Made by a program: the position numbers and the translations under genes. This document shows positions 24,961 to 31,651 of a stretch of DNA of 33,933 nucleotides, in pieces (within the stretch, counting starts at the first letter, position 1; every line of letters begins with the position of its first letter). The notes under the pieces are model-generated. The model was not told where the DNA came from. It ran no database searches and saw nothing but the letters and a program-made list of their open reading frames with translations. Source of the stretch: CAYSTL01 sp964516805 (GTDB taxonomy: Archaea > Thermoplasmatota > Thermoplasmata > Halarchaeoplasmatales > Halarchaeoplasmataceae); NCBI GenBank assembly GCA_964516805.1, contig CAZEXI010000020.1:1-33933 (forward strand), given 5' to 3'.

Positions 24961-25025
24961 ATAATGGGCTCTCTTTATTCAGTAGATTTAGTTATCATGA
25001 TAATGGGCAAAACATTTTATATAAG
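24961..25025 (+). promoter_or_regulatory. ftsZ promoter with operator-like palindrome
   Basis: The TATA box TTTTATATAAG lies at 25015-25025. Just upstream is a perfect 12-bp palindrome TTATCATGATAA (24992-25003). The 9-mer ATAATGGGC occurs twice, at 24961-24969 and 25000-25008, 39 bp apart, the second copy overlapping the palindrome and ending 6 bp from TATA. This suggests factor-controlled transcription of the ftsZ-secE-spt5-rpl11 set; the factor is unknown. Confidence 0.5.
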
Positions 25026-25078
25026 AGAATGATAAGGGATATAGTAATAATTTAATAGATTGAATGGAGAGTATATTA

Positions 25079-26176
25079 ATGGAGACGATTGTCGAAGAAG
25101 CTCTTGCTCATGCAGAAGCATCTGAAGAAAAAAGTGAGGATCGCAATGTACGTGATCTTTCATCTGATGATGAAGAGCTAAAAGAAGTATTATCAAGCTT
25201 GAAAACAGACATTAAAATCATAGGTGTCGGAGGAGCAGGCTGTAATACGATAGAAAGGATGTCCGAAGAGGGAATCCAAGGAGCTAAATTGATTGCAGCT
25301 AATACAGATGCTCAGCATCTTTTGACAGTTCATGCTCAAAGAAAGATACTTCTAGGACGAAGAAAGACTAGAGGTCTTGGTGCTGGAGCTTTACCTCAGG
25401 TAGGAATGGAAGCCACTGAAGAAGCCGCTGAGGAAATTAAAGAGTTACTAGAAGGTACTGATCTTGTTTTTGTCACCTGTGGCTTAGGTGGTGGAACTGG
25501 TACTGGCGGTGCACCAGCTATAGCAAAACTAGCAAAAGAAGAAGGAGCTTTGACTGTTGCTGTTTGTACTACTCCATTCGAAGCAGAAGGTAAATCCCGT
25601 ATGGATAATGCCCAGTGGGGATTAAAAAGATTGAAAGGTGTAGCGGATACTGTTATAACCGTACCTAATGATAAATTACTAGAATTGGTTCCAAGGTTAT
25701 CACTTAATAAAGCTTTTAAAGTAGCTGATGAGGTTTTGACTAGATCGATCAAAGGCATAACTGAGATAGTTACAAAACCAGGATTAGTAAATCTAGACTT
25801 TAACGATCTCAAGACTATCATGGAGGGTGCAGGAGTTGCGATGATTGGAATGGGTGAAGATGATTCTGAAAATAGAGCTGAAAAAGCAATAGATGAAGCC
25901 ATCAACTCTCCACTTTTAGAAGTGGATATCAGTAACGCTAATGCAGCTCTTGTAAACGTTGTCGGTGGAAGTGACATGACTGTTGCAGAAGCAGAGAAAG
26001 TTGCAGAGATGGTCGAAGACAAGATTGGCAAAGATGCCAGGATAATATGGGGTGCATCGATCGAACCAACATTGGATAAGTCTATGAGAGTAATGGTAGT
26101 GATTACTGGAGTTAAATCAAAACAAATATTTGGCAAAGAAGTTAGTTCTTCAGAAGAGATTCAAACTGTAGCATGA
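25079..26176 (+). CDS. ftsZ: Cell division GTPase FtsZ
   Basis: Tubulin-like GTPase that forms the division ring, about 365 residues. An acidic N-terminal tail of about 40 residues precedes IKIIGVGGAGCN (GGAGCN at 51-56). The tubulin signature GGGTGTGGAP is at 137-146, the T7-like synergy region at VNLDFNDLKTIM, and the C-terminal domain ends in MRVMVVITGVKSKQIFG. The extended tail resembles euryarchaeal FtsZ1. The ATG at 25079 has GGAGAG 7 nt upstream; the ATG at 25064 overlaps that ribosome-binding site and is less likely. It heads the conserved archaeal order ftsZ-secE-spt5-rpl11. Confidence 0.97.
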   Translation: METIVEEALAHAEASEEKSEDRNVRDLSSDDEELKEVLSSLKTDIKIIGVGGAGCNTIERMSEEGIQGAKLIAANTDAQHLLTVHAQRKILLGRRKTRGLGAGALPQVGMEATEEAAEEIKELLEGTDLVFVTCGLGGGTGTGGAPAIAKLAKEEGALTVAVCTTPFEAEGKSRMDNAQWGLKRLKGVADTVITVPNDKLLELVPRLSLNKAFKVADEVLTRSIKGITEIVTKPGLVNLDFNDLKTIMEGAGVAMIGMGEDDSENRAEKAIDEAINSPLLEVDISNANAALVNVVGGSDMTVAEAEKVAEMVEDKIGKDARIIWGASIEPTLDKSMRVMVVITGVKSKQIFGKEVSSSEEIQTVA

Positions 26177-26186
26177 GGGAGAACAG

Positions 26187-26411
26187 ATGGATATTGTAGA
26201 AGGATCTTGGAAAGTACAGAAAAAAATCGAAGAAAAAGCAGGAAAGATAGGTAAAGGTAAGTATGGCCGTATCTTGAAAATGGCTAGAAAACCAGATAAT
26301 GAAGAGTATCAAAAAACCCTTACTATCTGTATTATTGGTATTTTATTGATAGGTGGTCTTGGTTTCTTGATATACTGGTTGTGGGAGAATCTGCCCGCAT
26401 ACATAATGTGA
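26187..26411 (+). CDS. secE: Sec61-gamma/SecE preprotein translocase subunit
   Basis: Small tail-anchored subunit of the SecYE-beta channel, 74 residues. An amphipathic N-terminal helix with the pattern ARKPDNEEYQKTLTICIIG leads into a single transmembrane helix (about 46-68). The conserved A-x-K-P-x-x-x-E-(F/Y) hinge motif of Sec61-gamma is present. It is slightly longer than the usual 60 residues because of a basic N-terminal extension. GGGAG precedes the ATG. It lies between ftsZ and spt5, the standard archaeal order. Confidence 0.93.
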   Translation: MDIVEGSWKVQKKIEEKAGKIGKGKYGRILKMARKPDNEEYQKTLTICIIGILLIGGLGFLIYWLWENLPAYIM

Positions 26412-26421
26412 GGTTTTTATT

Positions 26422-27327
26422 ATGGGTCTTCTTGATGATTTTACTGAAGATGAATTAGCAGAAGAGGAAGAAGAAGAGATAGAGGTTGAAGAAAAAGAAA
26501 CCCAAGAAGGAATATTTCTTAAATGTGATCCTAATAAGAAATCGGTAACTACTGAAGAAGAAGTTAAATATAAAGTAAAGATTGTTAACAGTACAAGTTC
26601 TGATCAAAATATAGAATTGAGTGGCCACGTTCTTTATAGTTTTAGCGATGAAGAAGTAATCCCTTGGAACGTTAAAGTTCCTGGTGGGCATACTTTATCT
26701 GAGACATCAGATGAATTTAAAGAAGATTTTAAAGTGGATAAAGGGGATGAACAGATTATAACCATCACTGTTCAGGCACCAGAGGGTGCTAGATATGGTG
26801 ATAAGGTAGAAGTTGTTTTAGATGCAACCTCTAAAAAAGACATAATGTTGTCAGATTCTATTACACTCATCACTACATCAAGGCCAACTGTGGTGGCTGT
26901 AAAGACTCAGATTGGCCAGGAGAAGAATGTAGCTGATTATATTGCTAATTGGGCAAAGAAAGGAAATAAAGGAGTATTTGCAGTTTTAGCACCTAAACCC
27001 GTTAGAGGTTATATCTTCTTAGAAGCGATGAACCCACATAGAGTGGAAGAAGCTATCAAATCGACAAGAAGAGCTAAAGGTGTGGTAGATGGAGATACTA
27101 GCATAGAGGAAGTAGAACACTTCTTGGCACCAAAGTTAGCTGTTGAAGGAATAGCAGAAGGTGATATAGTTGAGCTTTCTGCTGGGCCTTTCAAAGGTGA
27201 AAAAGCAAGAGTTACTCAGATCAATGAGGATAATGATGAAATAACTGTAGAATTATTTGAAGCTACAGTTCCGATTCCGGTCACAGTTAGAGGTGACCAT
27301 GTGAGAGTTCTTGAAAAGGAAGATTAA
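26422..27327 (+). CDS. spt5: Transcription elongation factor Spt5 with an added N-terminal beta domain
   Basis: Spt5/NusG-type processivity factor that clamps RNA polymerase with Spt4. The usual archaeal protein is about 150 residues; this one has 301. The NGN domain lies at about 155-238 (TVVAVKTQIGQEKNVADYIA, RGYIFLEA) and the KOW domain at about 243-298 (EGDIVELSAGPFKGEKARV). In front are an acidic tail (1-30, run of E) and an Ig-like, beta-rich domain (about 30-152; VKYKVKIVNSTSS, IPWNVKVPGGHTL, ITITVQAPEGA). The extension is in one uninterrupted frame with its own GTGAGGT ribosome-binding site at the first ATG, so it is not an annotation artefact. Confidence 0.94.
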   Translation: MGLLDDFTEDELAEEEEEEIEVEEKETQEGIFLKCDPNKKSVTTEEEVKYKVKIVNSTSSDQNIELSGHVLYSFSDEEVIPWNVKVPGGHTLSETSDEFKEDFKVDKGDEQIITITVQAPEGARYGDKVEVVLDATSKKDIMLSDSITLITTSRPTVVAVKTQIGQEKNVADYIANWAKKGNKGVFAVLAPKPVRGYIFLEAMNPHRVEEAIKSTRRAKGVVDGDTSIEEVEHFLAPKLAVEGIAEGDIVELSAGPFKGEKARVTQINEDNDEITVELFEATVPIPVTVRGDHVRVLEKED

Positions 27328-27351
27328 TTAAACTAAAGGAGATGATTCAAT

Positions 27352-27828
27352 ATGGCTACGGAAACAATAGAAGCTCTCGTGGATGCTGGCGAAGCAAGTG
27401 CAGGACCACCGTTAGGTCCTAAGCTAGGTCCCTTGGGCGTAAACATAATGGATATAGTAAACGCGATCAACGAAGAAACTGAGAAATTTAAAGGAATGAA
27501 AGTACCGATAAAGTTGACAGTAGATACAGAATCAGGTGACTATGAGATAACAGTGGGTACACCTCCTACTTCAGCCCTGATATTAGAAAAAATAGGAATA
27601 GAGAAGGGAAGTGGGAGTCCAGACTCAGCAAAAGCAGGAGACCTAAGTATAAAACAGGCAAAAGAGATAGCTGAGATGAAGGATGATAACCTTCTCGGTA
27701 AGAATATAAAGAAGAAGGCTAAAGAGGTTATCGGTACCTGTGTCTCTATGGGAATAACAGTTGATGGAAAAGATCCAAGGGAAGCACAAAAAGAATTAGA
27801 TGAAGGAAAATACGATTCTCAATTCTAG
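27352..27828 (+). CDS. rpl11: 50S ribosomal protein L11
   Basis: L11 binds the GTPase-associated region of 23S rRNA, 158 residues. The N-terminal domain has the PPLGPKLGPLGVNIMDIVNAIN signature (from about 19) and the C-terminal RNA-binding domain has the PPTSALILEKIGIEKGSGSP and GTCVSMGITVDGKDP segments. GGAGATGATT precedes the ATG. The usual archaeal order continues with L1, L10 (P0) and L12, but here the next genes are on the opposite strand, so the stalk genes must lie elsewhere. A hairpin follows the stop. Confidence 0.97.
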   Translation: MATETIEALVDAGEASAGPPLGPKLGPLGVNIMDIVNAINEETEKFKGMKVPIKLTVDTESGDYEITVGTPPTSALILEKIGIEKGSGSPDSAKAGDLSIKQAKEIAEMKDDNLLGKNIKKKAKEVIGTCVSMGITVDGKDPREAQKELDEGKYDSQF

Positions 27829-27830
27829 AG

Positions 27831-27851
27831 ATCTGGTTATAAAAGCCAGAT
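27831..27851. terminator. Hairpin between convergent rpl11 and GINS51 genes
   Basis: ATCTGGT (27831-27837) pairs with GCCAGAT (27845-27851), seven pairs including one G-U, around loop TATAAAA. It lies 2 bp after the rpl11 stop and 10 bp before the end of the minus-strand gene. T-rich runs follow on both strands (ACCTTTCTATAATTT on +, CTTTTATAACC on -), so a bidirectional terminator is plausible. Archaea rely mainly on T-tracts, so confidence is moderate. Confidence 0.45.
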
Positions 27852-27861
27852 AAAAACCTTT

Positions 27862-28602
27862 CTATAATTTGATTTTCCTAGCTTTACCTCTTTCTATCAG
27901 AACGTTAGCTATATCTTCTCTTAGAGTAACAACATCTTCTTTCTTCAGTTCATATGATGTTTCTAGGTCTATAAAAGGCGGTATATCTTCAGTGACATGG
28001 ATAAGAACTTCATCATAGGACTCTACCTCTTCACTCAGTGACTTTTCCTTCACATCTTCTTCATGTCCATCTTCTATCGTTTCTTCTACTGATTCACTTT
28101 CAATTGGTTTTTCTTTTTGTAAAGGTTCTCTTTCTGTAGGTTCAATTTCTTGATCGATATCCTCTTTTTTGATTTTTTCTTCCTTTCTCTCTTTCTTCTC
28201 TTCACCGGATGTTTTTCTTTTATAACCGCCGAAAAAAATCTCTTCCTTTAGTTCCTGTAAACGACTAGAAATATCTTTATACAATTCTTTTTCTCTGTCC
28301 AACATACTTCCCGTGTCAACGCTTTCCCCCAGGGAATGATGGTATGCAGCCAATACAATTTTCTTCTGTCTTTTCTTAAAAAAATCATCTGCTAACTTTT
28401 TTACTTGTTTATATTCCTTGTAGAGAAATTTCTCTTTTTTGTTATGTGGAAATGCTATCTCAGAAACACGTTCTTCTAGATCCTGTATATATTCCCTCAA
28501 CTCATCATAAAAATCTTTAGGGATTTCACATAGCTGTTTTGAAGATGCTTCAGAATCTCTAGCGTTTACAAGGTCGTCGTAGCTAAAATCCTCATCCATC
28601 AT
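27862..28602 (-). CDS. gins51: GINS complex subunit Gins51
   Basis: Subunit of the GINS complex, which with MCM and a Cdc45/RecJ-like protein forms the archaeal replicative helicase. Of its 246 residues, the helical A domain comes first (about 26-125; IPKDFYDELREYIQDLEERV, KIVLAAYHHS, EKELYKDISSRLQEL). A long charged linker rich in E and K follows (about 127-195), then the small beta B domain (197-246; VLIHVTEDIPPFIDLETSYELKKEDVVTL). The A-then-B order marks the Gins51/Gins15 type. No Gins23 is in the window. It is last in a set with RPA-like and zinc-ribbon genes. Confidence 0.85.
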   Translation of the reverse strand: MMDEDFSYDDLVNARDSEASSKQLCEIPKDFYDELREYIQDLEERVSEIAFPHNKKEKFLYKEYKQVKKLADDFFKKRQKKIVLAAYHHSLGESVDTGSMLDREKELYKDISSRLQELKEEIFFGGYKRKTSGEEKKERKEEKIKKEDIDQEIEPTEREPLQKEKPIESESVEETIEDGHEEDVKEKSLSEEVESYDEVLIHVTEDIPPFIDLETSYELKKEDVVTLREDIANVLIERGKARKIKL

Positions 28603-28657
28603 TTCAAGATTTATTCATGATAATTAGTGTTTTTGGCCGAGAATATTTAGTAAAAAA

Positions 28658-28876
28658 TCAATAAAATTTTATTCCACAGTGAGGACATTCTTCTGAATTT
28701 TCTTCAACAGGCTTTCCACAGGAAGAACATACAAATTTTACTTCGAATTCCTCTTCAGTATCTAATAGTTCTTCACCACAGAGTATACATTCGAAATCGT
28801 CTGGTATTTCTCCACCACAAAATGGGCATTCGATCAAGGTTTCGATAAAACCCGTTTCTTCTTCTTCCTCAGCCAT
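28658..28876 (-). CDS. Double zinc-ribbon small protein
   Basis: Acidic 72-residue protein with two treble-clef/ribbon-like zinc sites: C17-x2-C20 with C30-x2-C33, and C50-x2-C53 with C64-x2-C67. The N-terminus is a run of E. Such small ribbons often bind nucleic acids or proteins, but no function can be named. It lies 30 nt after the RPA-like gene and 55 nt before GINS51 on the same strand, so a replication or repair link is inferred from context only. Confidence 0.75.
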   Translation of the reverse strand: MAEEEEETGFIETLIECPFCGGEIPDDFECILCGEELLDTEEEFEVKFVCSSCGKPVEENSEECPHCGIKFY

Positions 28877-28906
28877 CGATAACTAATAGAATAAGATGAT
28901 TATTAA

Positions 28907-29377
28907 TTATTTTCCCTCTTTTTCTACTCTTATAACCTCGCCCCATTTACCTGGACTAATCTGTAAGCCATATCCTCTATCTTGAACATAGCCATTTATA
29001 ACTTTTAACTTGCTGCCAAATTCAAAATCTTCAACTCTTTCCGTTTCTTCATTCCAAAATACGACTTTGACAGACCCTGTTCCATCATCAATACGTACAT
29101 TTCTCACTTTTCCTTCACCATTTTTTGAATTAAAAGTATGTAACTGGCCAAGATCGACTATTTCTCCTTTGATAGTTGCTTCATCCCCGGGCTCTATATC
29201 GTTGATCTCGTCTATAGCATCTTTGTTTCTCCCATGTTCTGCTATTATCATATAAGCTAACGCTTCTTCATCTAAAAAATCATCATATTTGTTTCTCTTT
29301 TTTTCCAGTAGATTTTCAAACTCCTCTAAAGAATAAATGTCATCTACTTTTTCGTAGTACTCTGTGATGGAATCCAT
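28907..29377 (-). CDS. RPA-like single-stranded DNA-binding protein (single OB fold)
   Basis: ssDNA-binding protein of 156 residues. The N-terminal helical segment (about 13-50) has the pattern of archaeal RPA linkers (YSLEEFENLLEKK, FLDEEALAYMIIAEHG). One OB fold follows (about 60-152; GDEATIKGEIVDLGQLHTF, VRNVRIDDGTGSVKVVFWNEE, LKVINGYVQDRGYG). It lacks the extra OB folds and C-terminal zinc finger of full-length euryarchaeal RPA, and the downstream zinc-ribbon gene might supply a separate ribbon. TATA-like ACTTTTTAAT lies 24-33 bp before the ATG with no ribosome-binding site, suggesting a leaderless mRNA. Confidence 0.85.
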   Translation of the reverse strand: MDSITEYYEKVDDIYSLEEFENLLEKKRNKYDDFLDEEALAYMIIAEHGRNKDAIDEINDIEPGDEATIKGEIVDLGQLHTFNSKNGEGKVRNVRIDDGTGSVKVVFWNEETERVEDFEFGSKLKVINGYVQDRGYGLQISPGKWGEVIRVEKEGK

Positions 29378-29400
29378 GTGGATGAGAATCGAGATGGTAG

Positions 29401-29410
29401 ATTAAAAAGT
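29401..29410 (-). promoter_or_regulatory. TATA box of the RPA-like/zinc-ribbon/GINS51 operon
   Basis: Minus-strand ACTTTTTAAT is centred 29 nt before the ATG at 29377, so transcription would begin at or next to the start codon. No Shine-Dalgarno motif lies between, consistent with leaderless translation. Confidence 0.45.
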
Positions 29411-29453
29411 AACGGTAGGAATGAAAAAGAAAAAGGGTTTAGAGATGTTTTCT

Positions 29454-30788
29454 CTATATTACACCTTGATCAAGCATGGCTTTAGCGACCTTCATGAAGC
29501 CGCCGATATTTGCTCCTAACATCAAGTTACCTTCGTCGCCAAACTTCTTAGATGTCTTATAGCATGTTTCATGTATATCCTGCATGATCCCCTGCAATCT
29601 GTTATCAACTTCATCGAAACTCCAGCTTATTCTTTGAGAGTTCTGTGCCATCTCTAGACCACTGACTGCTACTCCTCCTGCATTGGCTGCCTTAGCAGGT
29701 GCGTAGAGTATATCATTCTCCTGATACAGTTCAATAGCTTCAGGTGTTGAAGGCATGTTTGCACCTTCTCCGACAGCTATTATGTCATTATCTATCAATT
29801 TCTGTGCATCTACTTCTTCTATCTCGTTCTGAGTTGCGGAAGGTAAAGCAACATCTGCATCGAAGCCCCATGGTTTTCCACCATCTACGTACTCAACATC
29901 ATACTCTTCTGCATATTCTCTTATCCTTCCTCTGCGGACATTTTTAAGTTCCATAACGTAATCTACTTTATCACCACTTATTCCGTCAGGATCATATACA
30001 ACACCGCTTGAATCGGATAGTGTCACTACTTTTGCACCTAATTCATTACATTTTTTGAGTGCAAATTGAGCCACGTTACCTGAACCGGATATAAGGACTT
30101 CTTTACCTTTAAGGTCTTTATTAGCAGAATTCAGCATCTCTTTGGTGAAGTAAACGAGTCCATAACCTGTTGCTTCTGGTCTTACCAAAGATCCGCCCCA
30201 TTCAGGTGATTTTCCTGTAAGGACACCTTCGAATCTGTTTGTGATCTTTCTATATTGACCGTATAGATAACCGATCTCACGGCCACCTACTCCGATATCT
30301 CCTGCAGGTACGTCAGTATCAGGACCAATATGCCTGTATAATTCTGTCATGAAATTCTGGCAGAAACGCATTATTTCGGCGTCTGATTTACCCTTAGGAT
30401 CGAAGTCAGAGCCACCTTTTCCTCCGCCCATTGCAAGGCCGGTTAATGAGTTCTTGAATATCTGTTCGAAACCTAGGAACTTTATGATTCCGAGATAAAC
30501 AGAGGGATGGAACCTAAGACCGCCTTTGTAGGGTCCGATAGCACTGTTGAATTGAACTCTGAATCCTCGGTTTACGTGCACTTCTCCCTCATCGTCCATC
30601 CATGGTACCCTGAACATTACTTGCCTTTCTGGCTCCACTAATCGTTCGACTATTCTCGCATCTGCAAACTCAGGATGTTTCTCCATCGCCGGTTCTATAG
30701 ATTCTAAAACTTCTTTCACGGCCTGATGAAACTCTTTTTCTCCTGGGTTTCTATCTATAACCTCTTCATAAACTTTATCTAAAGACAT
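29454..30788 (-). CDS. gdhA: Glutamate dehydrogenase, NADP-type
   Basis: Interconverts 2-oxoglutarate plus ammonium and glutamate; about 444 residues, full length for the hexameric bacterial-type GDH (GDH-I). Substrate-domain motifs are GPYKGGLRFHPSV and MGGGKGGSDFDPKGKS, which holds the catalytic lysine, with PAGDIGVGGREIGYL after them. The nucleotide site is SGSGNVAQFA followed by VVTLSDSSG, where the serine in place of an acidic residue favours NADP(H). The C-terminus runs MLGANIGGFMKVAKAMLDQG. The ATG at 30788 has GGAGA 8 nt upstream; the in-frame ATG at 30803 overlaps that motif. Closer to bacterial than to typical archaeal GDH, which suggests an old transfer. Its assimilatory role fits the nearby NADPH-producing NfnAB. 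Confidence 0.95.
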   Translation of the reverse strand: MSLDKVYEEVIDRNPGEKEFHQAVKEVLESIEPAMEKHPEFADARIVERLVEPERQVMFRVPWMDDEGEVHVNRGFRVQFNSAIGPYKGGLRFHPSVYLGIIKFLGFEQIFKNSLTGLAMGGGKGGSDFDPKGKSDAEIMRFCQNFMTELYRHIGPDTDVPAGDIGVGGREIGYLYGQYRKITNRFEGVLTGKSPEWGGSLVRPEATGYGLVYFTKEMLNSANKDLKGKEVLISGSGNVAQFALKKCNELGAKVVTLSDSSGVVYDPDGISGDKVDYVMELKNVRRGRIREYAEEYDVEYVDGGKPWGFDADVALPSATQNEIEEVDAQKLIDNDIIAVGEGANMPSTPEAIELYQENDILYAPAKAANAGGVAVSGLEMAQNSQRISWSFDEVDNRLQGIMQDIHETCYKTSKKFGDEGNLMLGANIGGFMKVAKAMLDQGVI

Positions 30789-30845
30789 GTTTTTCGTCTC
30801 CATTTTTTAATTAAATTCTTGGGGTCGTCAATATAGGGTGAATAA

Positions 30846-30896
30846 ATTTAAGTATTTCGATTGTCAAAAATGGTAATTAAATATAGCATAATATGC
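30846..30896 (-). promoter_or_regulatory. gdhA promoter with upstream palindrome
   Basis: The minus-strand TATA-like ATACTTAAATTT is at about 30846-30857. Some 28 bp further upstream is GCATA-A-TATGC (30886-30896), a palindrome with 5-bp arms flanked by TGG and CCA. It lies between gdhA and the RHH regulator gene, so it is a candidate operator. Confidence 0.4.
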
Positions 30897-30955
30897 CAAA
30901 ATGTATAGTAAAAATTGGGTGAATTGAAAATATTGAAAAGATTTTTGATTGGATA

Positions 30956-31504
30956 TTATCTGATTTTAATCCTTACTTTATGTCTAGTCATACTGATCTC
31001 TCCAGAGAGGTCTGAGGCTTCGATGTATCCCTCAAAAAAGTCTTTCAGGAATTGACCCAACTCAGGTATTATAGGTATAACTGTAAATCTCTTCTCTGAA
31101 TTTACTATAAGCCTGAAAAGGTTAGTTCTTTCCAATCTTTTTAAACATTGTATGGGTTGTTTTAAGCCTATAGCACAATATTCTGTATAGAAATCCTTGC
31201 CTATATTTTTGATGTCCTTTTTCAGATTCTCAGAGGGGTCTCCTATCTCCTCAAGAAAAGCCTGAAATATACCGATATCGAACAATAGATTATCAGGTCT
31301 CAACCTCAAGTCGAGAGTAGTTTCCAGTTCATCTGGATCGAGGTTCCCTTTTTCGCGCACGACCTCAAAATATCTAAGAGCTCTCCTCACGACTTCAGAT
31401 TTTGAGATCCTAAGATCGTCCTGTATATCATCCAATCGTTCTAAACTTTCAGAATCGAGGTTAACGGTCACTCTTTTGCTTTTTCCCTTTCCTTTTGAAA
31501 CCAT
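30956..31504 (-). CDS. Ribbon-helix-helix transcriptional regulator with C-terminal sensor-like domain
   Basis: DNA-binding protein of 182 residues. A CopG/NikR-like ribbon-helix-helix domain (about 10-50; KRVTVNLDSESLERLDDIQ, SKSEVVRRALRYF) is joined to an alpha/beta domain (about 65-182) that I cannot name. Two cysteines, C110 and C120, lie in its central part, and the tail FLKDFFEGYIEASDLSGEI loosely resembles V4R-type ligand domains. AGGGGT precedes the ATG and GATTTATACC near 31540 is a TATA candidate. It sits between gdhA and nfnAB on the same strand, which suggests control of nitrogen or redox genes, or itself; this is inference. Confidence 0.78.
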   Translation of the reverse strand: MVSKGKGKSKRVTVNLDSESLERLDDIQDDLRISKSEVVRRALRYFEVVREKGNLDPDELETTLDLRLRPDNLLFDIGIFQAFLEEIGDPSENLKKDIKNIGKDFYTEYCAIGLKQPIQCLKRLERTNLFRLIVNSEKRFTVIPIIPELGQFLKDFFEGYIEASDLSGEISMTRHKVRIKIR

Positions 31505-31651
31505 TTTTTACCCCTTATATAGGAAGCATGAGGAATTGGTATAAATCATTTTGCCCAATAATTCATAAATATGAGTAAAATTTGAGAAAAAATGGAACAA
31601 AATTTGTATTAACTTAAAAATTAATAAAATAAAAGTTTATTATGAAGTATT

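Noticed and set aside
25396..26136. 246-codon open frame opposite ftsZ
   Set aside because: It is an antisense shadow of ftsZ with low-complexity S/A-rich composition and no ribosome-binding site. The ftsZ frame has all family motifs.
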